In this document: piece after piece, positions 37,560-47,809 of the stretch | Layout of the letters: each line of letters opens with the position of its first letter | Position numbering within the stretch: position 1 is the stretch's first letter | Source of the DNA: Ephydatia muelleri | Lineage: Eukaryota > Porifera > Demospongiae > Spongillida > Spongillidae | Length of the DNA stretch: 64,000 nt | Direction: 5' to 3' | Assembly (NCBI GenBank): GCA_013339895.1 | Contig: JABACO010000004.1 | Coordinates: 13,311,304 to 13,375,303 of the forward strand | The notes under the pieces: generated by a model | The model's input: only the letters and a program-made list of their open reading frames with translations | What the model was told of the DNA's origin: nothing | The model's database searches: none | Made by a program: the position numbers and the translations under genes

Positions 37560-39070
37560 TAGTGGCACTTTGAGCATATGATGCAGGTAGCATAAGTTTA
37601 ACCGTGCCTTCGTAAGGTGTACAAGTGTGACCGTGACTCTAAGCTTCTCTCCTAGAAATGATAGCTTGTATGTGTGACCTTGAACGCTGACGGGTAAGGA
37701 AGTGTGTTGTAGATGTGAACAAGGGTACCCATGGCTGTTCTAAAGGCTAAAGCTAGTGGATTCAAGTGTGAAAATGGGTACCCATGGCTTGAAAGCTATT
37801 GGATACGCATGAAAAAAATTACTACGTGTATGGTACCGATGGCTATGAAAGATAAATATGGGAATAGCCCCCGTGGCATTGTAGGTTTATGGAAGTGTGT
37901 CCGTGCCAGTGTAAGCTTTTTTGAAGGGATTGCAAGCGTCCCGTAATAGTGTAAGTTTGTCCTTGGCATTGTAAGTATGCATAGGTTCTCGTGCAAGCAC
38001 AAAAAGGTTATCCATGGCACGACAAGGGTTTAATAGGTGTGCTTAATTAAGCTTGCAGGTGATGTTCCCATGCATGCATGCGCTATGGCACAAAAAGGTT
38101 ATTTGTGCCACGACAAGGCTTTAATATGTGTGTTGATACTTGCCCACAGCGGGTAAGCCTTCTTAAGGATATGCTACGGTACAAAACTGTTATCCATGCA
38201 TGGCACGACAAGGCTTTAATAAGTGAGGGCACATAAGCTTTTCTGACATGGTATTTTTAAAAGGCATTTGCAAGTGCGCCCGCGACTACGTAAGCTTGCC
38301 CCCATGGCATTGTAGGCTTGTGTAAGTGGTCCGAACAGTACGTATAAGCTTGTACAAAGGCATTGTAGATGTCCCCGTGGCTATGTAAGCTTGTGATAGG
38401 TGCCCCCGTATTTTTAAAAGGCATTTGCAAGTGGGCCCGCGACTACGTAAGCTTGCCCCATGGCATTGTAGGCTTGTGTAAGTGGTTCCCTTGCTATGTA
38501 AGAGATTACGAGAGTACGTATAAGCTTGTACACTGGCATTGTAGATGTTCCCGTGACTACATGTATATGTAAGTGATTTGCAACTGTGCCCGTGACTATG
38601 TAAGCTTGTGAAAGGTGCCCCGTGGCTATGTAAGTGTATGAAAACTATACGTCAGCTTCGGCTATGGCATTGTAGGCTTGGGTAAGTGTCCCCGTGGGTA
38701 TGTACTTGGACCCATGACTACGTAGCTTGCCCCACGGGTTGTGTAAGCGTACCTGTGGCTATGTAAGTGAATGCGTAAGCTTGTGCTGTGACATGTAGGC
38801 TTGTGTAAGTGTCCCCATGGGTATTTATGGGTATGCATGTGAATGCAAGTGCTACCGTGCCAACGTATAAGCTTGCATCGTGGCTACGTAGGCTTGTGTA
38901 AGCGTATACCGTGGCTATGTAAATGTATGCAAACTACGCAAGTTTGTGCTATGCATTGTAGGCTTGTGTAAGTGTCCCACGGGTATGTCGGTGAGTGTAA
39001 GTGCTCCCGTGACTACGTAAGCTTGCCCCAAGGCTATGTAGGCTTGCGTAAGCGTACCCGTGGCTATGTA
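37560..39070. repeat. Degenerate HindIII-word minisatellite domain
   Basis: About 1.5 kb made of variants of GGCATTGTAGGCTTGTGTAA, GTGTCCCCGTGGCTATGTAA and GTAAGCTTG in irregular order, 30-60 bp per unit. Its minus-strand frames (for example repeated MTYIATGTLTQAY words) reflect the repeat rather than a protein. Confidence 0.85.
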
Positions 39071-39649
39071 AGTCATTACAAGTAGGACGTTTGTGTTAAA
39101 TGCCGCTAGTACGCTCACCCGCACACACAGCAGTACCTTAACAACAGCAGTTAGAGCCCATTAGAGTTAGGCACGTCTTCCAGAAGAGTTTCAGAGTCTG
39201 GTGTTCAGACAGACGAGCTGCAGCAAAAGAATAAAGCGCTAGTGTCAAAACAGTTAAAGCGCTCGCACATGCACACGTAACGATACCACCAGCGTTTGGA
39301 AGGATAGCTTACCTTGAGCATAGGCCTCTTTTTTTCATGGTTGCCAGGTTTCCAGTAGTAGAGTCTCCTACCAATGCCAAAGAAATACAAGCGTAACACC
39401 CGTACATTAAAGGTCTCTTGTAAATCTAATAGGGTCCCCCGACTTTACCTGGTCCTCGTGCACAAACAATTTTACGGAGAAATCTGGAACTGCGCGACAT
39501 ATCGTGCATCGGAACGATATTCACGGGTACCAAATGACATTCACGGGTACCAAATTCAATTACGAGTACCGAGAACAATTGCACGACATGTCGCGCATTC
39601 AGCTAAGAGTATTAGCTGTTATCATGTACTACCCTGTATTAACTTTTAC

Positions 39650-39960
39650 ATATGTATCTCTTTCTTCCGCAATTGTAACCCAACTTGATACTCTTGATCC
39701 TTCTTTTTTCAAACTATCCGTTTTCCTACAACCACATGCTGTCCTGTAACTTCTTCAACTGTCTAATTATATAGTACAAGTAAACATGAAGTCGTGACCC
39801 TCTGTGTTCAAATTCTCTTTTTTCCTATTATAACGCTTTACCCTGTTATAACTTTTCCATCTATACCTTTCTTCCACAACTGTTTAATTCAATATAAAGA
39901 TTGTTGAACCTCTTTTGTCAAAGTTATTGATTACTGTCTTTTGTTTCATTTCGCAATAAT
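39650..39960. repeat. Diverged copy of the ~105-bp subtelomeric satellite
   Basis: GTAACCC, CTACAACCACATGCTGTCCTG, then GTCGTGACCCTCTGTGTTCA and TTTACCCTGTTATAACTT match the unit layout of 25852-27300. It begins just after the end of duplication block B and is followed at 40600 by a copy of the dispersed repeat, as it is at 27780. Confidence 0.7.
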
Positions 39961-40599
39961 CATCTTCTTAAGCAGCTATTTATATTCAAACCCTTCATTT
40001 TGCAATTAATTCTTGAAAGCTTCATTTAGCTAAAACTTTTTGCTAAGTATGACTGTGATACATTTATTTCAAACTATGTTGTTTATTTTATGTCGGACCC
40101 TATGTTGTTATTTTGCTGGTCCAAGTATTGTCATTGCACTGTGTAATTTATCGTGACATCGTTCAACTGCAGCAAATTATTGTAATTTATGTAAGGTACC
40201 TCGTGAACAATATAGTGCATTTTTTATCTGGTTAGGGTGAAATCAGTTTGATTTTTTTTCATAATTACGTTGGACTCATTCTCACCTTTGGTTTATCTGA
40301 CCCTTATAGTATGCACACGTTTTTGCTATGTATGGCATTATTCCCTAACAAATGAATTATGCATTTTATACATATGCGTATATTGAAGCAAGACCTTAGA
40401 TTCAGTAACCTATCCGTGATTCTGTCTGCATTATTAATGCAAAAGAGAAATTTGCAATTTACATCTCATCACAGTATAGATGGATTTGGGTAAATGTACG
40501 TGCCATCCGATAACTGTAGAGCAATGCACGTGCTGTAGCAGGTAAATGCACTAATTATTTCATGTATGCTGCTTTGACGCGGAAAATGATTTGATATGT
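39961..40599. other. AT-rich spacer, no gene seen
   Basis: Probably a decayed copy of the sequence between 27300 and 27780, judging by the order of flanking repeats. No exon visible. Confidence 0.45.
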
Positions 40600-40935
40600 A
40601 CACTGCTTCGCCAGTTTGCATATTACATACACGTGCATTCGCAATTATGCTGTCCTATCCTTAACGGTGGACCCGCCTCCGAAAGACGCTACGACTTAGG
40701 GTACTGCTTCGTTCTATTATATCGATTTCCATATTGTCGTTCCACGCAAATAAAGATGTTGCCGTCAATTGCTTTCTCGTGCATATCATTAAGTGCGAAA
40801 TGTTTTTATGATATGAAAAGATGCTATGTTTTCACCCGAGACTGGTGCGTGTTAAATGAGACATCTAGTTCTGCATTAGTACCAGGAAACTCGCCAGTTG
40901 ATAGGAGAGTACCAACTGATGCTCGAAGCGACCAG
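40600..40935. repeat. Dispersed repeat, copy 3 of 3
   Basis: Contains TTGCCGTCAATTGC, CTCGTGCATATCATTAAGTG and CAGTTGATAGGAGAGTACCA as in 27780-28270, about 13 kb away. Confidence 0.7.
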
Positions 40936-42250
40936 ATGGGTGGTGAGGATGATGATGAAGATGACTGAAGTTCTACGTAGGTGTGTGATTCCGAATGGGT
41001 TGGAGTTGTTGCAAATGGTGGTATGGGGGTTGGGGGGTAATTTCTTATCCTGAACTTGTATAAGTTGCAAATGTCCTAGCTCTTTCAGCTAAAACACTCT
41101 AAGAATGCAATGTTTTCCATATGTTCCCATAGGTGGGAGAAATGACTCAACTTGCTATGTGTGCGTGATATGATGTGATGCTCGATGACCTGTCTGAGGT
41201 CAGCCACAAAGCCCACTGGTAGGCATCCACCAGTACATTGAACCACACCATTTAGCATGTAGGTATGAGATGGATATTTGCTTGTGTACTAGCTGTTTTA
41301 CATAACACGCAATATTTTATACTGTAATTGACCTCTTATAGCTAGAAAAGCAGTTTCTCTTAGCTTTGATGAATGACACAACTTGCTATGTGTGTGTGAT
41401 GTGATGTAACCATTCTCAAGTAGAAGGAATAGGCAGCAACATACTAGCAATATGCAGACATTTTAAGAATCAGAGGTATTGACGAACAACATATATTGCA
41501 AAAATCATTATTATATATATGTGACAACCTATACTTTGTGTCGGAACACCCACAGGATTTGGATATCTGCCTCAAATTTCCTGTGTGGAAAAGAGTACAG
41601 CTTGGAAAAGGTATGTTTAATTACTTACTTTTTGTACACATTACGGCATTTTCTCCCTACTATCAGATGGGCTGTGTCACCAATCCCTTCCTTCCCATGT
41701 ATGTTGGGTGGTCCCACAGTCCCAGGTCTCTCAATACATGTAGCTGTCAGAGTTTCTGGTACAGTCTGTACCTCTCTGTGTCATTTGCAAGGGATGAGGC
41801 AGCTCTCTCAGTGATGAAGGCTGGTGGTCTGCAAAAAAGGAGACCCAAGCAAGCAGTGTGGGCATGTGAGCTAGCTAAATACTTATACAACCAGATACAT
41901 ACTTTGCTTCATTTGACAATTTTAATTCATCTCAAATGTACTGTATTCTCATTATTTTTATCACTCGATTTCCTATTAACTAACACGTATTGATTTTACT
42001 CTTAGTATCGTCTCCTACGTATTGACCTTACAAATGTCATTTCGTCGTCCCTCAACTCAATTAAATTCTTGCCTATATACTTCAACTACAGACAACGGAA
42101 CTGGTCCATCCACACAACAGAACTTTAACCCAATGCATTCACAATGAGCTTCATTATTTGATAGATATGAACCCAATGATACCCGGCATACATAAACAGA
42201 CATTGGTAACATGCAGTGTTGTACGTGAGAAAAAGTCCACCCTAATTTAT
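40936..42250. other. Spacer downstream of the helicase gene
   Basis: Contains an imperfect duplication of AATGACWCAACTTGCTATGTG, then GTGTGATRTGATG (41140 and 41370). The 41496-41993 frame is not recognised and spans what looks like an intron boundary at 41611. Confidence 0.45.
41556..41610 (+). CDS. Isolated exon-like segment, function unknown
   Basis: The acceptor CACCCACAG precedes an open frame DLDICLKFPVWKRVQLGK and a GTATGT donor. It is 55 nt, phase 0 to 1. No partner exon or family recognised. The surrounding sequence does not show coding bias. Confidence 0.3.
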
Positions 42251-43540
42251 CTATCTCGTGTTGCTTGCACAGTATTTAACAAAGAAAGTCCAAATGTTCA
42301 GAATCCCATTGATATCATAACTGTAGAGCCATTCTGCGTCCTTGACTTTGCCAAATCTGAGAACAGCAGCTCCAAAAAACTTCAAAATGTCTTTATAGGC
42401 ACAGTCCTTTGCTAATCCATTTGGATGGAAAATAGTGCCTCCGAGTGTAGCTGGTAGGAAGCAAAGCGCACATGCACCGTGAATCCTTCTTGGAGGATGT
42501 GGACATTGGCTGGACTTGTGCCCATCAGATAGACACCTGTAGCACAAGTTGTACATGGTGTTGCATGTTTTTGGGTGGCATACACTGATACCTTTAGCAA
42601 CGTAACACACTATGCAATTCTTTGAGAACTTCGTCAGTAGAAACCACAATTCTTGTGCTAGGTGCTTATGGCTGTTTACAACATCCTGCCCAAAATTACA
42701 GTCCACGAAAATCTCTTCCTCCATCCCACCAAAGTAATCATGATCATCTTGCGCGGCCACAGGTGCATCTGTCTGCACATTCCTCATTAAAGAGTGTGCA
42801 CTACATGTGCTACAAGTTTCACACCTGACGTAGTTGCACTCAATCTCTGCCTGATCAAAATATCTGGACAACATTCGTCTTATGCATACATCTGGCGTGG
42901 TGGAAAATCTCAAGACATTCTGAAAGGCACTCCTAGAATTTTGTCCAGTTATATTATCCAGCTTGTGCTCTTCTCTTTTTCTGTCGAAATACAGATATGC
43001 AAAGGAGGGCTTGCCATCTCTCCCTGACCTTCCAGTCTGTTGAACAAATTCTTCCATACTATATGGCAAGCCATAACATAACACTGTTCTGACAGATGCA
43101 TAATCGATCCCTAAACCAAATGCGCTTGTGGCAATCATCACTTTAGTATGACCGTCACTCCACGTCTTCAAGTTTGCTTCATTGTCAGAATGCTCTTCCT
43201 GGCCACTGTATACAGCACAAGGGATGCCCACCTTCTCGAGAGCTGTTTTAACTATGCCGCAAAGGTCGAGAGCTGGAACGTAGACAATGCAGCGGTCTTG
43301 GTCATTGTAGCCCTGTAGCAGTCTCATCAAAAGTGTGACCACAGACTCTAGCCTATTGCAACAGGAATTTATCTCGTACTTTATGTTCAGTCGATTTGTC
43401 GATTCCCTGATGACTAAGGCTTTCCTATTTGGACCTAGTAAGTTATTTTGGATGTCATCTAAGATCCATTGAGGTGCTGTTGCTGTTAGCAGCACAAACC
43501 TCAGGTTAGGAAGGAATGCCATTTCAGGCAACCGCCGCAC
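42251..43540 (-). CDS. RecQ-type helicase second half with zinc-binding C-terminus (3' part of the OrsD/YR-like/RecQ gene)
   Basis: Continues the helicase after a one-base shift near 43530. Visible superfamily-2 motifs: LLTATAP (motif III), CIVYVPALDLCGIV (motif IV), IATSAFGLGIDYASVRTVLC (motif V) and EEFVQQTGRSGRDG (motif VI, residues about 164-176). These are followed by the RecQ zinc-binding pattern (CIRRMLSRYFD ... CETCSTC). Beyond a RecQ core come an acidic linker, a CCHC zinc knuckle (CYRCLSDGHKSSQC, residues 333-346) and a C-x2-C-x11-H domain (CALCFLPATLGGTIFH, 357-372) that also survives at 29472-29663. It unwinds 3'-to-5' DNA by analogy with RecQ. The zinc modules suggest extra nucleic-acid contacts. 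Stop at 42251. Confidence 0.88.
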   Translation of the reverse strand: MRRLPEMAFLPNLRFVLLTATAPQWILDDIQNNLLGPNRKALVIRESTNRLNIKYEINSCCNRLESVVTLLMRLLQGYNDQDRCIVYVPALDLCGIVKTALEKVGIPCAVYSGQEEHSDNEANLKTWSDGHTKVMIATSAFGLGIDYASVRTVLCYGLPYSMEEFVQQTGRSGRDGKPSFAYLYFDRKREEHKLDNITGQNSRSAFQNVLRFSTTPDVCIRRMLSRYFDQAEIECNYVRCETCSTCSAHSLMRNVQTDAPVAAQDDHDYFGGMEEEIFVDCNFGQDVVNSHKHLAQELWFLLTKFSKNCIVCYVAKGISVCHPKTCNTMYNLCYRCLSDGHKSSQCPHPPRRIHGACALCFLPATLGGTIFHPNGLAKDCAYKDILKFFGAAVLRFGKVKDAEWLYSYDINGILNIWTFFVKYCASNTR

Positions 43541-44955
43541 GGCCTAAAATCGCACTCGGTAGAAAAAATGTGAGCTTCGTCGATGAACACTGAACCGAGA
43601 CGATTCGAAGCATGAAGGTGGACGATGAAGGTTCTCAAACGTGAACTCTCGGCTCCTTCTGGTGTTATCACAACCAAAGATTCGTCTTTTGCTGTTTCCA
43701 AATTATCCGTACATGTCACACCATGCTCATGTGCCCGCCTTTTCATGTCCTTCTTAAGGGCAATGGTAGGCACTATAAGAATGCTTGACTTGTGTGGATT
43801 TTTCACAGCATATAAAAAGAACAGCAGACTCTTCCCTCCTCCAGTTGGCATGATGGCAATTAAATCGGAGTTTGTAAACAATACATTATCCACAGCTGCT
43901 TGTTGCATTGCCGACTTGAAAGAGGCATGTGTATTTTTAAAAAATTCCTGCAAGTACTGCACCGAGAGCCTCGACTGCTCTACAGTTACGAAACTGTGTT
44001 GCGTGGCACACCTGTTGGAAGCTACAACACACGTGCTAGCATTTTCAACAGTGCACTGCACATTCAATGTCCCTTGCTCTGCATCATGGTTGGAACTGGT
44101 AACAGGATGGCGTATGGCCGGGTTTCCATCACTTCCGTCGTTTGCAACCTTCACTACTTTATCAGGCAATGAGCCGCTCGTTTCTGCTGTTCGCTTTCTC
44201 GTGATGGGCACTTCACCTCTGAGAAACTGGTGCCATGTCAGAGAAACCCTTCTGTGGTTGTCCAGAAGGTGACGACGCATGGTGGACATCTCACCACATG
44301 ACATGGCATACCACAGGTTGGAAGTGATGGCGGAGTGCCCAAATTGTTCGGTTTGGGCAGCTTCCCAATTGCTGATCAAAGTGCCAGCTTCTTCGTGATC
44401 CTCACCTCTGTCATCCTCATCGTCTCCCTTGTCGTACTGGTTGAAAATGATGTTTAGTTCGTTAGCCATGTACTTTGCTACGTGCCGGTACTCTTGGAAT
44501 GTGATGGATACCTCTGTGTGCCGATGGAACAGCCTGCTGAATGTATTGCGCAGCAATGGTGCATCCACCTTTGCACCCCTGCTCACAAACAAGTGAGTAC
44601 TATAACAGCCGTCCTGATTTATCCCAAGGAATGTTGCAAGAGAGCATGCAAAAGGCCTTATAATTGAAAGATCGTTGAGCAAGACTGAGGTGGCTTCACG
44701 GCTCAGGAACCGAGCAATTGTCCTGTTTGCCTGCATCAGTGAACGGGTTTTCGAGTACTCGCTCATTAGAAACACCATGCCATCAACATAGTACACACTC
44801 CGCCTAGAACTTGTTGTGCCCACCAGACGGTGTTTCCATCTCAGTAGCTCTTGCTGGCATCCCTGAAACCAGATGTACGACCAGTAACATGTTGTCCATG
44901 TATTCGTCGAATAGGTCCAGGTACAGTTGGGCTTCTCCAGCTGCATATTGCACAA
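43501..44955 (-). CDS. Middle of the OrsD/YR-like/RecQ gene: recombinase-like C-terminal boxes and helicase motifs I-II
   Basis: True reading begins near 44815, where the upstream frame ends, with RRSVYYVDGMVFLMSEYSKT. Residues 151-160 (ITFQEYRHVA) and 205-216 (FGHSAITSNLWY) match the HxxR and GHS...Y boxes of tyrosine recombinases; the first His is Gln here. After a linker the RecQ helicase begins: IAIMPTGGGKS (Walker A, about 43857-43828), ILIVPTIALKKDM (motif Ia), VVITPEGA and VFIDEAHIF (DEAH box, about 43581-43570). The first ~45 residues of this open frame before 44815 are off-frame and not part of the protein. It ends off-frame at 43501, where the downstream frame takes over. Only two one-base shifts interrupt 4.4 kb of otherwise open frame. 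Confidence 0.88.
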   Translation of the reverse strand: MCNMQLEKPNCTWTYSTNTWTTCYWSYIWFQGCQQELLRWKHRLVGTTSSRRSVYYVDGMVFLMSEYSKTRSLMQANRTIARFLSREATSVLLNDLSIIRPFACSLATFLGINQDGCYSTHLFVSRGAKVDAPLLRNTFSRLFHRHTEVSITFQEYRHVAKYMANELNIIFNQYDKGDDEDDRGEDHEEAGTLISNWEAAQTEQFGHSAITSNLWYAMSCGEMSTMRRHLLDNHRRVSLTWHQFLRGEVPITRKRTAETSGSLPDKVVKVANDGSDGNPAIRHPVTSSNHDAEQGTLNVQCTVENASTCVVASNRCATQHSFVTVEQSRLSVQYLQEFFKNTHASFKSAMQQAAVDNVLFTNSDLIAIMPTGGGKSLLFFLYAVKNPHKSSILIVPTIALKKDMKRRAHEHGVTCTDNLETAKDESLVVITPEGAESSRLRTFIVHLHASNRLGSVFIDEAHIFSTECDFRPCGGCLKWHSFLT

Positions 44956-46678
44956 CGTCAGAGTTTATCCCCGTGACAAACCTTGCCCTCAGCTCAGGAG
45001 TTTCAAGCACGTGTTTGAGAAGGCTGTATCGTCTGGCTCTATCCAATGCTGGGTCTCTGTCAGACATCACTGTGCAGCTGCCAGAAAGACTGTCAAACAC
45101 AGTGGAAGACGACACTGGTTCCACTCCCATGAGTAGCCTTTCCATTATTACGTGGCATCTGGATAATGCTTCTCGATACGCACTGCGAAGGTGTTGTGCA
45201 CTGAGTGTGACTCCTCCCACAACAATCTTCCAAGGATCTAAGGCATCCATCCTTGACAAGATGCATGGAATCCTATTGGAGGTGGCGAAAACCCTTCTTG
45301 CAAGACCTTGAACTCGGCAAATGTAAGAGAAGATGTTGTAGTTGTCAATCTCCACCAATGACTTTAGCTCATCCATTGCTGCTCTTCTTGATCGTTCATC
45401 TCTCAGCATCACCAGTTCGAGGACTGACACTTTGGCTAGGTAGATGAGCATCGCACATGTTCGACTTACCCCATCCAGGCTCATCAAGGAACCATCACGT
45501 AGGTGACAACGGAGCTGTATGAAAAGTGGGATAGTAGCCTTTGATTCTGAATTGGTGGGGGTGTACTCCTGCAATAGTGCACCAATAAGTCCATATAAGC
45601 TACACTTTGTGCAGCTTTGGAACAACCTCTCTAGGCACACAACTGTTTGTTGATCCATCAACTCTGGATGATGCTGGTTGTAATTATGAGCAAAGAACAC
45701 CACACTTGTAAGCAACCTGCCATATTCCTTCCTGCTATGATCGGACTCGAGGGTGGTGAGTGGAGACACAACCCTGTCTGGGCCTCTGGAGCCCTTGAGT
45801 CTCACATTGACATTCACCCTTAACTGGAATCCAAACGAAGAAACTGATTCCAGGGAGTTGCAAATGAGGTTGAATATTTGAGTGGCCATGCAGTACAAGT
45901 CCTCCCCCTCTACTGGAACATGAAACAGCGAAGAAATTGTTTCGGTGTTATTGGCTGCTGTAGGTGTAGGATGCCACCAACCCATAATGACGTAAAAGAG
46001 ATTGGCCTCTCTGATATTGTCTCTGATATTGTCTGAGACGGGGACTGTGGCTTTTGCAGAAGCTAGCTCCATAGTTTTCTGGACAATGGAAGCCATACTG
46101 GGAATCGGTGGGGCTGCTGGGTGATGTGTGCTCTCTGCAGTCTGCACTCCGAAATATGTTATGCAAGATGCAATTGCAGAACTTAGTGTCTGCACCTTGC
46201 ATCTGACTATGGCTTCATTTCCAATTTGATGTTTCTTTTTTGCATGCTCCCTTGCATGCCTTTCGCTTGCCCAATAGTGATTGCACTCTGTGCATCGGTA
46301 GCCATCTTGAATTGGCAGAAAGTTCAAAGCAGGCAATGGCTGCTGACTGCCACTTGCATATGGACTTTCTTGTGCAAAACATTTCTCCAAGATAACTTTT
46401 CGGTCTACTGCCTTGATGGTGATGTTGTGCTTGCTCTTGGCATGCACTGCAAAGCTTCGACCTAGTACACACTTACAGACGCAACACATGAGGAGTCTTG
46501 AATCCTCTCTGTACATGAGATTGTGCTTTTGGAGTGGCAACTCGTCCACTTCAGGATAGCATGTTGATTGAAGTGAAGTGGTGTATTCACGCGCGGTGCT
46601 GCCTCTCCTCAGCAATAAATGATCAGCTGCAGTGCCAGCTGATGCCATTGTTGCAGTTGAGGTCACTGCATGTGTCAA
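44804..46678 (-). CDS. N-terminal part of the telomere-linked-helicase-like gene: OrsD-type zinc fingers and recombinase-like domain start
   Basis: Frame of 624 residues. Two C2H2 fingers: C65-x2-C68-x10-H79-x4-H84 (LLMCCVCKCVLGRSFAVHA) and C129-x2-C132-x12-H145-x4-H150 (GYRCTECNHYWASERHAREH). Their order and spacing resemble the fungal OrsD domain (Pfam PF12013), the N-terminal module of fungal telomere-linked helicases. A long helical region follows (TIPLFIQLRCHLRDG, TCAMLIYLAKVSVLELVML, YICRVQGLARRVF), then VVHLVSGMPARATEM near residue 610, where Arg-Glu matches the box I Arg of tyrosine recombinases. The stop at 44804 is reached through a one-base shift; the protein continues in the 43501-44955 frame. 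An upstream exon at 47810-48109 probably adds two more fingers. The start at 46678 may be an internal Met after a splice acceptor. Confidence 0.85.
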   Translation of the reverse strand: MTHAVTSTATMASAGTAADHLLLRRGSTAREYTTSLQSTCYPEVDELPLQKHNLMYREDSRLLMCCVCKCVLGRSFAVHAKSKHNITIKAVDRKVILEKCFAQESPYASGSQQPLPALNFLPIQDGYRCTECNHYWASERHAREHAKKKHQIGNEAIVRCKVQTLSSAIASCITYFGVQTAESTHHPAAPPIPSMASIVQKTMELASAKATVPVSDNIRDNIREANLFYVIMGWWHPTPTAANNTETISSLFHVPVEGEDLYCMATQIFNLICNSLESVSSFGFQLRVNVNVRLKGSRGPDRVVSPLTTLESDHSRKEYGRLLTSVVFFAHNYNQHHPELMDQQTVVCLERLFQSCTKCSLYGLIGALLQEYTPTNSESKATIPLFIQLRCHLRDGSLMSLDGVSRTCAMLIYLAKVSVLELVMLRDERSRRAAMDELKSLVEIDNYNIFSYICRVQGLARRVFATSNRIPCILSRMDALDPWKIVVGGVTLSAQHLRSAYREALSRCHVIMERLLMGVEPVSSSTVFDSLSGSCTVMSDRDPALDRARRYSLLKHVLETPELRARFVTGINSDVVQYAAGEAQLYLDLFDEYMDNMLLVVHLVSGMPARATEMETPSGGHNKF

Positions 46679-47809
46679 ATTATGTTCATGTAAAACAGAT
46701 GCCTCTGTACAAGGCTACCCCTAACCCTGTACAAGGCTACCCTAACCCAATGTGTCAAAGTGCAAGCCAAAAATCTTAACAGTGCTCAAAACAACAGATG
46801 CACTTTAGCAAAACCTCTGAATTCAAATCTTACTTCCACCCTATTGTAACATTCCTGCAGTTAATTTAGTACAGCAAATACCATTTGCACTAAACTAACT
46901 TGCTTGTGCACATGTATCATATCATACAAGTTATCTAAATGCCTTATTACACGTGTTGTGTTTGTAGGTTGCATTTATGGAAAACACTTGCATGCTATTT
47001 GCAGCTGTTATTATCCTAAAGTAGCCGGCGCGGCATGCATGTTACATATGTTTGTCCTTGTCGTGGACTAAAGTTTACTTCCGCTATGTCATTTACATGT
47101 CGACTGACCGCGATTGAATGGTTTTAAAATAGGTACGGTGATGCACTTCACACAATGGGGGGCTGCCGATGCTGCTATGTGTACATGAATGTTGGTATTT
47201 ATGTTTATATTTAACTTGTATCACTACGTCATATATGTGTACGGCAGAGCAAAACATTTATATTGTCGGTAGGCAAGTATGGTATTCCCATGGGCGGCAG
47301 AGTCCACACAATAGTGTCAAAAATACATTGTTAAAGGAAACTTGTTAGCTATAAAAGAAACTAACGCTTTTAGGATTATGTATTGGTTCTAATGTAAAAG
47401 TACGATATCTTCGTGGCTCGAAGGCAAGCACAACTTGTACCATTTTTGCCAAAAACCAATCATGCGTCACTATAGTGCATGCAGTAACGGTGGAGCGCAA
47501 ATTACTTAGTTTTCGGTACCCAGCGCTAAACCGAACGATCCGGTACATTAAAATGGTACACATGCACGGTCACCGTATACTCCGAGCCTAAAAGACACTA
47601 TGCAACGAATGAATGGGGGTCCTAACAGCTGTAACTACGCTATTTGTATGCCTGGTAAATTTAGATTGGTATTTATTATTCCCTCATCTGCGTTATTTTT
47701 ATTACTTTGGTTGCATCTAACCCTAACACATTACTAGCTCGGCTTAACCGCTATCTTACATTATTACCATTGTCTCGTGTAATAGAGGCCAGTATACTGT
47801 ATACATACA
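46679..47809 (-). other. Probable intron or 5' region of the helicase gene
   Basis: No long frame. It contains a duplicated GTACAAGGCTACCCCTAACCC-like word at 46707-46748. Comparison with the relic at 32490-33620, where the same two coding modules are adjacent, suggests that this stretch is an intron. Confidence 0.5.

Larger units (their letters stand above)
35052..39614. repeat. Segmental duplication copy 1 (order A-B)
   Basis: 4,563 bp present again at 53060-57605 at visibly ~98-99% identity, but with its two halves exchanged. A = 35052-37322 (LINE 3' part plus spacer) and B = 37323-39614 (degenerate minisatellite plus conserved tail). The LINE continues upstream of A only in this copy, so this is the likely donor. 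Local differences include a ~43-bp extra segment here near 37760 and a 20-bp LINE insertion near 35282. Confidence 0.93.

Noticed and set aside
38915..39124. Repeat-containing small protein (MTYIATGTLTQAYIALGQ) seen in three places
   Set aside because: It is the minus-strand translation of the degenerate minisatellite and its conservation follows from the DNA duplications.
46707..46748. Short telomere-like CCCTAACCC words upstream of the helicase gene
   Set aside because: Only single degenerate hexamers within a duplicated 20-bp word; not a telomeric tract.
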